From NCBI RefSeq assembly GCF_900113375.1, contig NZ_FOPC01000004.1:124001-188000 (forward strand): a DNA stretch of 64,000 nucleotides. Direction: 5' to 3'. The position numbers were made by a program, and so were the translations under genes. This document shows positions 8,602 to 17,684 of this stretch, piece after piece; positions within the stretch are counted from its first letter, which is position 1, and each line of letters opens with the position of its first letter. The stretch is from Algoriphagus hitonicola (lineage in GTDB: Bacteria > Bacteroidota > Bacteroidia > Cytophagales > Cyclobacteriaceae). The notes beneath the pieces were generated by a model. The model saw only the letters and a list, made by a program, of their open reading frames with translations, was not told the origin of the DNA and did not search any database.

Positions 8602-10890
8602 TTATCGGACCAAGGTCACTCCTCCTGATAGCGTAAACTCTTCTCCTTTAAGATCTGAATAATGGATTCGATAGACATAATTTCCCGGCTGTACGAGATT
8701 TCCCTGATAGGAACCATCCCAGCCCTTGCTTTCAATATCAGTAGTGATGAATAGCTTTTCACCCCAAATATTAAAGACCTCTAAACTAAAGGTATTGACA
8801 CTTCTCATTTTTGGAATGAACGTATCGTTCAATCCATCACCATTAGGAGTGAATGCATTGGGCACGACCATCATAGCCTCTTCATTGGTAACAAGAACTG
8901 CATTAACTTCAGTCACCGGACAGCCCAAAGGATCGAAAGCAGTCAAAGTAACCTGAAATTCTCCCTCTTGGTCAAACACGTGAACCGGATTGCGTTCATT
9001 GGATACAATGCCATCCCCAAAATCCCAAGTCCAATCTCTCAGGTCTTCGGAAATTTCTGAAATAAACTCCAGTTCCTCTCCGACCAATACCTCCGGCTCA
9101 TTGGAGAATTCTACTTTTCGGTATTCAAAATCCAAAACTCTTGCTCGGTTTGCGCTCTGTGCAGGCATATCCAAATCAATGGAAGATTCTGCTTGGCAGC
9201 CAACATTATCAGTGATAGTCACTTGCAAAATTCCTGATTGGTAAACCGGTATTTCTCTCAAATCTTTGTCTCCGGTATTCCAGTTAATTTTATAAGGCTC
9301 TTTTCCTCCTGTGATCGTCAATACCGCTTTGCCTTTTACTATTCCGAGTTCACAATCGGTTTCAAATACGGTACTGATCCGAGCCTGAATCGGTTCGGGA
9401 TCTGTGATACTTAGCGATTGATTGAGGGTACAGCTATTTTCATCCAATATCTGAATGGAATAAGTCCCTGCTTTTAGGTCGGTTCGCTTGAGTGGTCCCT
9501 CAACACCATCTGACCAGATAACTTTAATTTCCCCTACTGCTCCGCTCACTTCCAGTTCTGCCTGACCATCCGCAGCCCCAAAGCAAGAGGGATTTTGCTG
9601 GCTGAGGACAGTACCATGCAAGCTGGTTTTCGCAGCTACAGTAAATGATTTGACTTGTTGACATCCGTTGGCATCCTGCACAGTCACCTCGTAGTCACCG
9701 GGTTCAAGTTCGGTCAAACTGGAATCGGAAGGACCATGCGACCAAGCGAAAGTATAAGGTGTAGCACCGCCACTTACCGATAGCGCTATTGTGCCATCAG
9801 GATTTCCTTGGCAACTCGCGTCTTTTACCTGTGCCTCTACTTCGAGATCGGAAGAATCCCAGAGTGAATATGAACTATTAATCGAGCAACCATTGGCATC
9901 CGTCACCACCACAGAATAAGTTCCTGCAGCTAGGTTTTCCAACACTGAAGAAGTCGCGCCGGTATTCCAATCATAGGTAAATGGAGCGGTTCCTCCAGAA
10001 ACCGATAAGCTGATGCTTCCGTCGGCAGAATTGCAAAGCGGCGGTACGGTACTGCTGTTAATTTCCAGTGGGCTTGCAGCTGTCACGGCATAAGAACCAA
10101 AGAACGAACAGCCGTTGGAGTCAGTAATGGTTACCTCATAATTCCCAGCACTTAAGTTAGAGATATCTTTATTGGTGGCTCCTGTATTCCACTTGTACGT
10201 GTAAGGAGCTACTCCTCCGGCAACAGCCAAATTGATGCTTCCGTCATTTTCTCCCGAACAGGAAATCCCTCCAATATTTTCTGAGACGTTAATGCCACCT
10301 TCCGGTGATTTGATTTCGAAGGATACGGATACATCACAATTGTACATGTCATAAACCACTGCAGTGTAAGTGCCAGCGCTCAAGTCCGAAAGCTCCCATA
10401 CGTCCTTTGGTCCATGACTCCAAACCACCTTATATGGTTCGCCTCTCCCAACTTTCACCCCAATTTTGGCGTAGCCGTCCTTAGCTGAGCCACAGGAGGC
10501 ATCGTGAGTTTCTACAGGATCCAAAATCAAGGGAAAAGGGGGTTGAACTATGATCCGTTCGATATGAACCAGACCATTAGAATCTTTGATTTCTACGGTG
10601 TAGGTTCCCGCGTTTAGATTGTCGCGATTCTGCGTGGTTTCATTGGTATTCCATTTAAATGTATAAGGAGCTTTTCCCCCTGAAACATCAAGAATGATAA
10701 ACCCTTTTTCAGAATGAGAACATAGCGCTAGCTTTCCGCTAACCTCCACCCGAATGCCATCATAATTTCCATCACGGTGGTTGGCACTACCGGTAGTTTC
10801 TGATTTTTGGGAAAAGGCATCAAAAGACCACATTGCTAAAAACAGCAAAGCAATCACTTGAAATTTTCTGATGTAATCCCGTTTTTTCAT
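8602..10890 (-). CDS. SprB-repeat / PKD protein with type-B T9SS C-terminal domain (gliding motility-associated)
   Basis: 762-residue secreted surface protein. A signal peptide (residues 1-27, ending DAFSQ) is followed by seven SprB-type repeats of about 80 residues (pattern GG..PYTF.WNTGAT ... L.AGTY.V.V.D.NGC). Next come a PKD domain (WTWDFGDG...HVF..EGEFQVTLTA) and a gliding-motility C-terminal domain (CHU_C/T9SS type B) beginning VPNAFTPNGDGLNDTF and ending in VTLVR. Predicted to be exported by the type IX system and displayed as an adhesin. PorP/SprF-like genes on both sides fit a cargo-partner arrangement. A terminator follows. Confidence 0.9.
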   Translation of the reverse strand: MKKRDYIRKFQVIALLFLAMWSFDAFSQKSETTGSANHRDGNYDGIRVEVSGKLALCSHSEKGFIILDVSGGKAPYTFKWNTNETTQNRDNLNAGTYTVEIKDSNGLVHIERIIVQPPFPLILDPVETHDASCGSAKDGYAKIGVKVGRGEPYKVVWSHGPKDVWELSDLSAGTYTAVVYDMYNCDVSVSFEIKSPEGGINVSENIGGISCSGENDGSINLAVAGGVAPYTYKWNTGATNKDISNLSAGNYEVTITDSNGCSFFGSYAVTAASPLEINSSTVPPLCNSADGSISLSVSGGTAPFTYDWNTGATSSVLENLAAGTYSVVVTDANGCSINSSYSLWDSSDLEVEAQVKDASCQGNPDGTIALSVSGGATPYTFAWSHGPSDSSLTELEPGDYEVTVQDANGCQQVKSFTVAAKTSLHGTVLSQQNPSCFGAADGQAELEVSGAVGEIKVIWSDGVEGPLKRTDLKAGTYSIQILDENSCTLNQSLSITDPEPIQARISTVFETDCELGIVKGKAVLTITGGKEPYKINWNTGDKDLREIPVYQSGILQVTITDNVGCQAESSIDLDMPAQSANRARVLDFEYRKVEFSNEPEVLVGEELEFISEISEDLRDWTWDFGDGIVSNERNPVHVFDQEGEFQVTLTAFDPLGCPVTEVNAVLVTNEEAMMVVPNAFTPNGDGLNDTFIPKMRSVNTFSLEVFNIWGEKLFITTDIESKGWDGSYQGNLVQPGNYVYRIHYSDLKGEEFTLSGGVTLVR

Positions 10891-11188
10891 CTTTCCAGTC
10901 GCTAAAACATCTTCTTTTTGTCCTATTAATACTGCATTTGAAATACATCATAATGTACCGTCAAAACAGAATATTAATTGTTAAAATTAGATATTCGCAT
11001 TATTTGATAGCGAAATAACAGTAATTAATTTGAATTAGCAAAATATTATACTGTGATAAAAGTCATGTCAGAAGATGACGAAACGGGCTTTTGATCAAGA
11101 AATAAACCATTTTCAAAATGCTGTTTTGAATCGGCTTTTTTATAGGGACAAAATGATTTTAAACTATTTGTTTGTGAATTGATGCTCC
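10891..11188. other. AT-rich noncoding stretch
   Basis: About 300 bases upstream of the adhesin gene, rich in A/T with no ORF worth calling. It must hold the adhesin promoter. I see no exact TAnnTTTG box on the minus strand near the start codon. Confidence 0.45.
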
Positions 11189-11213
11189 AAAAAAAATTTT
11201 GCCAGGCGGCAAA
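11189..11213 (-). terminator. Rho-independent terminator of the first PorP-like gene
   Basis: Minus-strand hairpin TTTGCC/GGCAAA with loop GCCT followed by an AT-rich run of T, starting directly after the stop codon of the PorP-like gene (stop at 11214-11216). Confidence 0.75.
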
Positions 11214-12248
11214 TTAATAACGGAAACAAGGGATAACCCGGGCTTTTCGGTTACGTTTATTGGGATCTCCACCCCATAAAAATGAGTAGGTTACCGAAAT
11301 TTCATGGGCCCCTCCTGAATTTCGCTGATTGAGCTTGGAAACTGTCACGTCATAGGAGTAACCGATATCCAATCCGGTAGGCAAAGAAACTCCGACAAGA
11401 CCGATAACTGATTCATTATTTGGCAGTTCGTTTTTGGTCGGAAGACCCCGATACCAAAGACCAAGGACTAGTGGATCTAAGTAAATCTGTGTCCCAATAT
11501 CAAGCTGATTGAAGGGGTCCTGCTGCTTGTAATTGAAAGCAAAAGAAATCGCTCTCTCCTGATAAGCATGAGTAAAATAATCCCTCCTTCCTCCGGTCAG
11601 ATCAAATTTAATACCCCCTTGCATAGAAAGCTTCATGGGCAATTTTGAAATCTGACCTTCCACAAAAGACACGTTCGGCTCGGTCAAGTGATGTGCAGAC
11701 GCACCTAGCCAGACATTCTTGGTATAAAACATCCCACCAAAGGCAAAGTCAACGAAATTGTATCGGCTATCAATGGGAATTCCATCCAATTCGTCCGTAA
11801 TCCCACCGATACCTCCACTCACAATGTCGATCTGAGTCCCAAAAACCAAATCAGAGAAAAAAGCATCTCGCTGCATATAACTGACCTGACCGCCTAATCT
11901 AAAATACGTTTCTTCGGAAATCTGAAGCTGATAGGCATAATTTAACCCGATTTCATTGGTAGACAAATTAGCCAACCCTTCCCGGTTGCCATTAAAAATC
12001 AAGCCGATGCCGGAATTATAATCAAAAATATAGTGATCGATGTATGCAGAATAGGAATTGAAACTATAGTCCAAGCCCGGCCATTGATTTCGGTAATTTA
12101 CTCCTATACGGGTGAGTTCGGAAGCTCCTGTAAGCGCGGGATTGAGGTACAAAGGAGCCGCATAGAATTGCGAGTACTGCACATCCTGTGCCTTAGACTG
12201 CAATCCAATGCCCAATATCAGTAGTATACCGAGTATTTTCCTCAACAT
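11214..12248 (-). CDS. PorP/SprF-family type IX secretion system membrane protein
   Basis: 344 residues with a signal peptide (MLRKILGILLILGIGLQSKAQ) and the family start VQYSQFYAAPLYLNPALTG. The C-terminal strands (GGAHEISVTYSFLWG) match the paralogue at 6924-7949. Probably the outer-membrane partner for the SprB-repeat protein encoded downstream. It has its own terminator and a 300-base gap before the adhesin gene, so the two are separate transcription units. Likely an ancient tandem duplication with the other PorP copy. Confidence 0.87.
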   Translation of the reverse strand: MLRKILGILLILGIGLQSKAQDVQYSQFYAAPLYLNPALTGASELTRIGVNYRNQWPGLDYSFNSYSAYIDHYIFDYNSGIGLIFNGNREGLANLSTNEIGLNYAYQLQISEETYFRLGGQVSYMQRDAFFSDLVFGTQIDIVSGGIGGITDELDGIPIDSRYNFVDFAFGGMFYTKNVWLGASAHHLTEPNVSFVEGQISKLPMKLSMQGGIKFDLTGGRRDYFTHAYQERAISFAFNYKQQDPFNQLDIGTQIYLDPLVLGLWYRGLPTKNELPNNESVIGLVGVSLPTGLDIGYSYDVTVSKLNQRNSGGAHEISVTYSFLWGGDPNKRNRKARVIPCFRY

Positions 12249-12379
12249 AGCTTTTCCCCTCTTCCTCTGGCGAAGGTATAATTTTTATCCCTTTTAGAGG
12301 AAATTAAACATGAATTTAAGGTTTTGAAACTACTAGGGCTTAGGATTGGGAAGACAATCGGATCGGTTTCATACCTAGC

Positions 12380-12408
12380 GAAAAGCCTGCATTTTTAACG
12401 CAGGCTTT
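12380..12408 (-). terminator. Terminator of lysA
   Basis: Nine-base-pair stem AAAGCCTGC/GCAGGCTTT with a nine-base loop, about 60 bases past the lysA stop codon. The T run on the minus strand is short (TTTTC), so termination may be moderate. Confidence 0.65.
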
Positions 12409-12469
12409 ACCGCTTTGGCTAGGAAATCAATAACTATACCAAAGGCTACAAAAAAGAGTCATAATCCAC

Positions 12470-13702
12470 TTATAAATCGATTATTACTTGATTTTTTATC
12501 AAGTCCTCGAAAATCTCCCGCTTTCGGATCAGATGGACTTCCCCATCCAAAACCAAAACCTCAGCAGGTCTCAACCTTGAGTTATAATTAGAAGCCATGC
12601 TATATCCGTAAGCGCCGGCATTCTTTATCACCAAAAGATCCCCCTGATTTACCTCTGCTAACGATCGATTGGCAGCAATCGTATCTGTTTCGCAGATATA
12701 TCCTACTACAGAATAGGTGTTTTCTTTACCTTCGGGGTTACTTAGATTGTACACATCGTGGTAGGCATCGTATAGCATGGGACGAAGGAGGTGATTAAGC
12801 CCCGAATCCACACCCACAAAAGTCACCGTGGGCGCTTCTTTGACCACATTGGACTGAACGATCAAGAAGCCACTTTCACTTACGATAAACTTTCCCGGCT
12901 CCAACCAAAGCTCCAATTCCCTCCCGTAACTTTTACAGAAATCTTTAAAAGCACTGGAGACTTTCTCTCCGACTTCCTTGATATCAGTTTCCGGGTCTCC
13001 TTCCTTGTAAGCGACCTTAAATCCACCTCCACAGTCGATGAAGCGTAGATCTGGGAAATTTTTAGCGGCATCAAAAAGTACATTTGCTCCCTTCAAAAAG
13101 ACCTCAGCATCCAATATATCAGATCCGGTATGGACATGAAGTCCTACAATCCGGACATTGTATTCCTTGACCGCATCCAAAATCTCCGGCAGTAATTCGA
13201 TGGATATCCCAAACTTACTGGCTTTGTGGCCCACGGAAATTTTGATGTTGCCACCAGCCATGATATGAGGATTGATTCGAATACAAGCTGGTACGGTATC
13301 CCCATATTTCTCTCCAAACTGTCGAATTAGTGGAATACTATCCAAGTTAATCATAACTCCCAGATTGACCGCTTCCCTGATTTCATCAAACCCAACTCCA
13401 CTTGGCGTGTACATGATTTCACTGGGTGAAAATCCAGCCATCATTCCCAATCGGACTTCTTCGATGGAAACCGCATCCACTCCCGCCCCGGCTTTTTTGA
13501 TTAGTTTTAGAATGCTAATATTCGAAAGCGCTTTGGTGGCATATTTGATTTTAAGAGGAATTCCATCAAAGGCTTCTTGTAGAGACTTCACCTGATCTAC
13601 GATCTTCTGCCCATCATAAACATAAAGTGGGGTACCGAATTCACGGGCGATATTTTCTAAAGGAATGCCTTGGATAGAGGCAGGTCTTGATCGATCTGAC
13701 AT
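12470..13702 (-). CDS. lysA: Diaminopimelate decarboxylase
   Basis: 410-residue PLP-dependent fold-III decarboxylase that converts meso-diaminopimelate to lysine, the last step of lysine biosynthesis. The PLP lysine is in IKYATKALSN (Lys57). HVHTGSD, DCGGGFK, EPGKFIV and the substrate-side CETDTIA segment follow in the expected order. Length is normal for LysA. An upstream aspartate kinase (lysC) is encoded elsewhere in the window at 21261. Monocistronic, with a -7-type box close to the start codon and a terminator downstream. Confidence 0.92.
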   Translation of the reverse strand: MSDRSRPASIQGIPLENIAREFGTPLYVYDGQKIVDQVKSLQEAFDGIPLKIKYATKALSNISILKLIKKAGAGVDAVSIEEVRLGMMAGFSPSEIMYTPSGVGFDEIREAVNLGVMINLDSIPLIRQFGEKYGDTVPACIRINPHIMAGGNIKISVGHKASKFGISIELLPEILDAVKEYNVRIVGLHVHTGSDILDAEVFLKGANVLFDAAKNFPDLRFIDCGGGFKVAYKEGDPETDIKEVGEKVSSAFKDFCKSYGRELELWLEPGKFIVSESGFLIVQSNVVKEAPTVTFVGVDSGLNHLLRPMLYDAYHDVYNLSNPEGKENTYSVVGYICETDTIAANRSLAEVNQGDLLVIKNAGAYGYSMASNYNSRLRPAEVLVLDGEVHLIRKREIFEDLIKNQVIIDL

Positions 13703-13719
13703 GGTCTAAATTTTGCTCA

Positions 13720-13727
13720 CAAAGATA
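13720..13727 (-). promoter_or_regulatory. Probable -7 box for lysA
   Basis: Minus strand reads TATCTTTG, a full match to TAnnTTTG, 17 bases before the lysA start codon. This implies a very short leader. The -33 element is not obvious. Confidence 0.45.
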
Positions 13728-13886
13728 GAAAAATAGCCCCGAAAGGAATAAAAAGGCTGGTTTTTCTGGCCAAACACATTTAGGATTTCTGGAGAAAAAG
13801 GCCTTATTCGCCCCCTAATCCAGCAATGCCCTTGAGATCAGCCCGTTAAATATTGTTAACCCCCCATGCCTAGCCCCCAAAGGCTG

Positions 13887-13894
13887 TAAATTTG
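13887..13894 (+). promoter_or_regulatory. Possible -7 box for the sensor kinase gene (near-leaderless)
   Basis: TAAATTTG matches TAnnTTTG exactly and ends four bases before the ATG at 13899. If used, the transcript would start at or within a few bases of the start codon. No -33 box is evident, so this could be chance. Confidence 0.3.
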
Positions 13895-13898
13895 TATC

Positions 13899-15614
13899 AT
13901 GTCGAGAAATAAAATCACCTTAATCGTCGTCCTGATGTCCATCGCTAGCTTTGGCCTGATGGGATTTCAGTACTATTGGGTGAAAAATGCCATTCGAATC
14001 AATCAGGAACGATTTGATCAGGATGTATATCAAGCACTTGCCAGCACCGTGGACCAGTTGGAAAAAGGAGAAACTAGTGACGTCATCCTAAGCCAATTGA
14101 TGCGGGATCCGATATTACAGGAGTCGCTATTTGAAAAAATCGACCCGATAGACTTTGAAGTGCGTCAGCGTCCCAAATACCGCTCAGGCCCATCCATCGT
14201 GGACACTTTGAATATAACTCAGGTCCCTGAAGTGAGCAATACGTTTAGGAGAATACTCGAATCCCGCGGAATAGATTTGTCCATTTTGGGCGAACTGGAA
14301 ACTTTTTTTGCCCGGATGACTCCGGAGGTAGCTTCCACGATTTTCACCCCAGACGAGATGGCCGTGCTTTTGGAAGAAAAAGAGCGTCAATTGCAGTTTC
14401 TCAGTCAAGTTGAAAGTCTTCAGTTTAATAGTTCGCCTTCTTTGATTCCAGAATCAGAGTTTGAAAATGAAATCAAAATCTCTGATGATGCCCTGGAAAA
14501 AATTCGTCGGGCAAACATGAAAATTGATCTAATCAACAAATCTTGGGAGGAAATAGCCGCAGGACAAATGGCGATTTTGGATCGACTGGATACGGCTCAA
14601 GTGCGAAAACTCGTGAAAAATTACCTGCTTGAGCGGGGGATTTTGGAGGAATTTGAATTGGGAATTCTCAAGGATGATGGACTCTTGATGGCTGTTGGAG
14701 ATGTCAGCGAGCCCTTCCGGTTGGTGCAATACGGTGTACAGGCCAAGCTTTTTCCCAATGATGTATTTGGAAAGGAAAACTACCTTTATATATTCTTTCC
14801 CGAAAAAGCCAACCATGTCATTCGGCAGGTTTGGCTTCCGATTTCTTCTTCCTTGATTTTTATCGGGGTGATTATTTGGTGTTTCATCTATGCCATTCGG
14901 GTGATTTTAAGACAAAAAGCCCTCTCAGACACCAAAAATGATTTCATCAACAATATGACTCACGAGTTCAAGACTCCACTGGCTACCGTGAGCTTAGCCG
15001 TTGAAGCGCTTCAGGATCCAGAGCTTTCGTCTCAGGAGCGATTCCGGGATCGTTATTTGGGCATCATCAAGGATGAAAACAAGCGGCTGGTATCCCAAGT
15101 AGAAAACGTATTGCAGGCAGCTGCGTTAGATAAGAAGGATTTTAAGCTGAAAATAGAAAAAATCAATCTATCCGATCTTTTGGAGGATACACTTAGTCAT
15201 ATCAGTTTGCAAATTGAAAAACGGAATGGTCGCATTTCTTTCGAAAATGATATTCAAGGCAAAATCATCGAAGGTGACAGGTTTCATTTGACTCATATTT
15301 TCAATAATCTGTTGGACAATGCCAACAAATATTCGCGTGAAAATCCGGAGATTGAGATTAAGGCCTGGGAAGAAAATGATCAGGTTTTTGTCAGTATCCA
15401 AGACCAAGGTATCGGCATGAGCAAAGAAGCTCAGCGAAAAATATTTGATAAATTTTACCGGGTTCCTACTGGAAATCTCCACGATGTCAAGGGTTTTGGC
15501 TTAGGACTTTCCTATGTTAAAACGATGCTGGAGGCACATAAAGGAAATATTAATGTACAAAGTGATTCCGGAAAAGGAAGTAAATTCACCATTCAACTAC
15601 CCAAAACACAATGA
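13899..15614 (+). CDS. Sensor histidine kinase (RprX-like)
   Basis: 571-residue membrane sensor. TM1 (residues 6-26) and TM2 (about 309-332) enclose a roughly 280-residue extracytoplasmic region without a recognised fold. The cytoplasmic part has the H-box NNMTHEFKTPLATV, N-box FNNLLDNANKYS, G1 QDQGIGMS, F-box KIFDKFYRV and G2 GFGLGLSYVK. It should phosphorylate the OmpR-type regulator encoded next, whose start overlaps this stop codon by four bases. Layout and sequence resemble RprX of Bacteroides. The signal is unknown. Confidence 0.88.
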   Translation: MSRNKITLIVVLMSIASFGLMGFQYYWVKNAIRINQERFDQDVYQALASTVDQLEKGETSDVILSQLMRDPILQESLFEKIDPIDFEVRQRPKYRSGPSIVDTLNITQVPEVSNTFRRILESRGIDLSILGELETFFARMTPEVASTIFTPDEMAVLLEEKERQLQFLSQVESLQFNSSPSLIPESEFENEIKISDDALEKIRRANMKIDLINKSWEEIAAGQMAILDRLDTAQVRKLVKNYLLERGILEEFELGILKDDGLLMAVGDVSEPFRLVQYGVQAKLFPNDVFGKENYLYIFFPEKANHVIRQVWLPISSSLIFIGVIIWCFIYAIRVILRQKALSDTKNDFINNMTHEFKTPLATVSLAVEALQDPELSSQERFRDRYLGIIKDENKRLVSQVENVLQAAALDKKDFKLKIEKINLSDLLEDTLSHISLQIEKRNGRISFENDIQGKIIEGDRFHLTHIFNNLLDNANKYSRENPEIEIKAWEENDQVFVSIQDQGIGMSKEAQRKIFDKFYRVPTGNLHDVKGFGLGLSYVKTMLEAHKGNINVQSDSGKGSKFTIQLPKTQ

Positions 15615-16306
15615 GCAAAGCCAAATTACTAGTAGTGGAAGACGACCCAAACTTGGGTGATATCCTCAAAGAATACCTCGAAATGAAAGGGTACGAGCCC
15701 ACGCTCTGTCGGGATGGAGAAGAAGGCTGGAACAAATTCAAAAAAGATAAATTTGACCTTTGTCTTTTGGATATTATGATGCCAAAAAAGGACGGGTTTA
15801 CCCTAGCCAAAGAAATCAAAAAAGTACAGGATGACTTACCCATCCTCTTTTTGACGGCCAAGAACCAAAAAGACGATATCATCGAAGGGTTGAAAATTGG
15901 TGCCGACGACTACCTCACCAAGCCGTTCAGCATGGAAGAATTACTGCTACGCGTGAATGCCATTCTTCGTCGTACCCAAAAATCAACGGAGATCAATCAG
16001 TTGAAGACTTATGAATTTGGCGGATTCAAACTGCATTATGATGAGCAAATTCTAGAAGGTCCCAAAGGAAAAAACAAATTGACCTCCAAGGAAAATGAAC
16101 TCCTCCGAATCTTGGCAGCCGAAATGAACAAACTGGTCAACCGAAGCCATGCCCTGAAGCAAATCTGGGGAGATGACAGCTACTTCAATGCTAGAAGCAT
16201 GGATGTGTACCTAAGCAAAATCCGAAAACTACTCAAGGACGACCCCACGGTACAGATCATCACGGTTCATGGTGAAGGGTTTAAATTGATTGTAAGTGAT
16301 AATTGA
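15611..16306 (+). CDS. OmpR/PhoB-type response regulator (RprY-like)
   Basis: 231 residues. The receiver domain has acidic pocket VVEDD, phospho-acceptor Asp54 in CLLDIMMPKKDG and Lys104 in LTKPFS. A winged-helix DNA-binding domain follows (LTSKENELLRILA ... NARSMDVYLSKIRKLL). Translationally coupled to the kinase gene by an ATGA overlap, so the two form one two-component system. The target promoters cannot be inferred here. A MITE-like element follows directly. Confidence 0.92.
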   Translation: MSKAKLLVVEDDPNLGDILKEYLEMKGYEPTLCRDGEEGWNKFKKDKFDLCLLDIMMPKKDGFTLAKEIKKVQDDLPILFLTAKNQKDDIIEGLKIGADDYLTKPFSMEELLLRVNAILRRTQKSTEINQLKTYEFGGFKLHYDEQILEGPKGKNKLTSKENELLRILAAEMNKLVNRSHALKQIWGDDSYFNARSMDVYLSKIRKLLKDDPTVQIITVHGEGFKLIVSDN

Positions 16307-16313
16307 AACATAA

Positions 16314-16572
16314 GAAGCTGCCTCAAAAGTGAAGTTTGCCACATTGAGCATTTGAGGGACGAGTGTCTCAAATGCTCAATGTGGGCCAGAACGATAGAAA
16401 TGGCCTTCGACTCCAGTCACCCTGAGTCTTAAATATTCTTCGAACATACAAAAAGGAGATGACGAAAATTATGGTTTGAATTAAATTTTCGGTCACGCTG
16501 AGCACTTGAGAGACGAGAGTCTCGAAATCGAAGGGTCAGGCTGAAATTAGAGTGATTTATGAGACAAGCCTC
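16314..16572. repeat. MITE-like inverted-repeat element, copy 3 (259 bp)
   Basis: Imperfect terminal repeats GAAGCTGCCTCA (16314-16325) and TGAGACAAGCCTC (16560-16572) enclose both a left arm (CACATTGAGC..., also present inverted in copy 1) and a right arm starting TTCTTCGAACATAC that matches copy 1. It fills the gap between two convergent genes and ends in a T run, so it may terminate transcription from either side. Noncoding. Confidence 0.65.
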
Positions 16573-16576
16573 TTTT

Positions 16577-17593
16577 TTATTCTTCGACCAACTCAGCGCC
16601 GATACCGGGTCCTGCAGCAAAGGTCACTTTTTCCGGAGTAATCTGGACACCTCTTGCAGGATCTTTGGAAAGCAGCATCGCACCATCCATATCCACATAA
16701 TCCAACAGCGGAGCAATGTGGGCAATTGCTGAAATCCCCACGGAAGATTCGGTCATACAGCCTACCATGGTCTTCATGCCCAAGGATTTTGCTTCATGAA
16801 TCATTCGAAGCGCGGGAGTAATTCCCCCGGCTTTGACCAGCTTGACATTGATCGCATGAAAATACCCTTGACATTTTTTGACGTCGCTTTCTACGATGCA
16901 GCTTTCATCTGCCATCACCGGAAGCTTGGAGTGCTGATAAACTTCCTTCATGCCCTCCCAATCATCCTTTGCCAAAGGCTGCTCCATAAATTCCACTCCG
17001 AGCTGAACCAAAACCTCCGAATTACGAATCGCTTGCTCTGCCGTCCAAGCACAATTGGCATCAATCCGGAAAATCGCATCAGAATGCTTTCGAAGTTCGC
17101 GGACAATCTCCAAATCATTGGCCGTCCCAAGCTTGATTTTATAGATCGGCCAGTCTACTTCCTTCATTTTGGATACCATTTTGTCCAAACTATCAATCCC
17201 AATCGTGAAATTGGTCAGCGGAATATTTTTGGGATCTAAATCCAGGTATTCATAGAGTTTTTTACCCTGCTTCTTGGTAAAAATATCCCAAGCCGCCATA
17301 TCCAAGGCACATTGGGCAAAAGGGTTTTGGACAAAAATTTCCCGCGTCATTTCCCAAAGCTGCTCCGGATGATTCCATCCGCCGTTTTCTATCAAAAGTC
17401 TGGCAGACTCCAAACGATCCGTCATATTCTCGATCGTCATGCCATAGAACGGATTGGTGGTAGATTCTCCCAAACCGTAAAAACCTGCATCTTCCAGCTT
17501 GACAATCAGGGTATCTTGCACATCCCGGCTTTGATGAGCGATGGTGAAGGTATGCTTCAGCGGAAGATCAACTACTTGATATGAAAGCCACAT
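16577..17593 (-). CDS. Dipeptide epimerase (L-Ala-D/L-Glu epimerase type)
   Basis: 338-residue enolase-superfamily enzyme. Catalytic Lys152/Lys154 lie in YKIKLG. Metal ligands are Asp178 (RIDANCAW), Glu204 (EFMEQPL) and Asp229 (VMADES); the second catalytic Lys251 is in INVKLVKAGG. These match the muconate-lactonizing subgroup that includes L-Ala-D/L-Glu epimerases, which act in recycling of peptidoglycan peptides. Exact dipeptide specificity is inferred only. Divergent from the M14 peptidase gene. Confidence 0.85.
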   Translation of the reverse strand: MWLSYQVVDLPLKHTFTIAHQSRDVQDTLIVKLEDAGFYGLGESTTNPFYGMTIENMTDRLESARLLIENGGWNHPEQLWEMTREIFVQNPFAQCALDMAAWDIFTKKQGKKLYEYLDLDPKNIPLTNFTIGIDSLDKMVSKMKEVDWPIYKIKLGTANDLEIVRELRKHSDAIFRIDANCAWTAEQAIRNSEVLVQLGVEFMEQPLAKDDWEGMKEVYQHSKLPVMADESCIVESDVKKCQGYFHAINVKLVKAGGITPALRMIHEAKSLGMKTMVGCMTESSVGISAIAHIAPLLDYVDMDGAMLLSKDPARGVQITPEKVTFAAGPGIGAELVEE

Positions 17594-17684
17594 GGATAGA
17601 TTTTTTTTGGAATCATGGAAATTGAAGCATTTTAGCCCAAAGATGCTTAGCTTTACTTAGTTCTTCTAGCCAAAATACCAAAGC

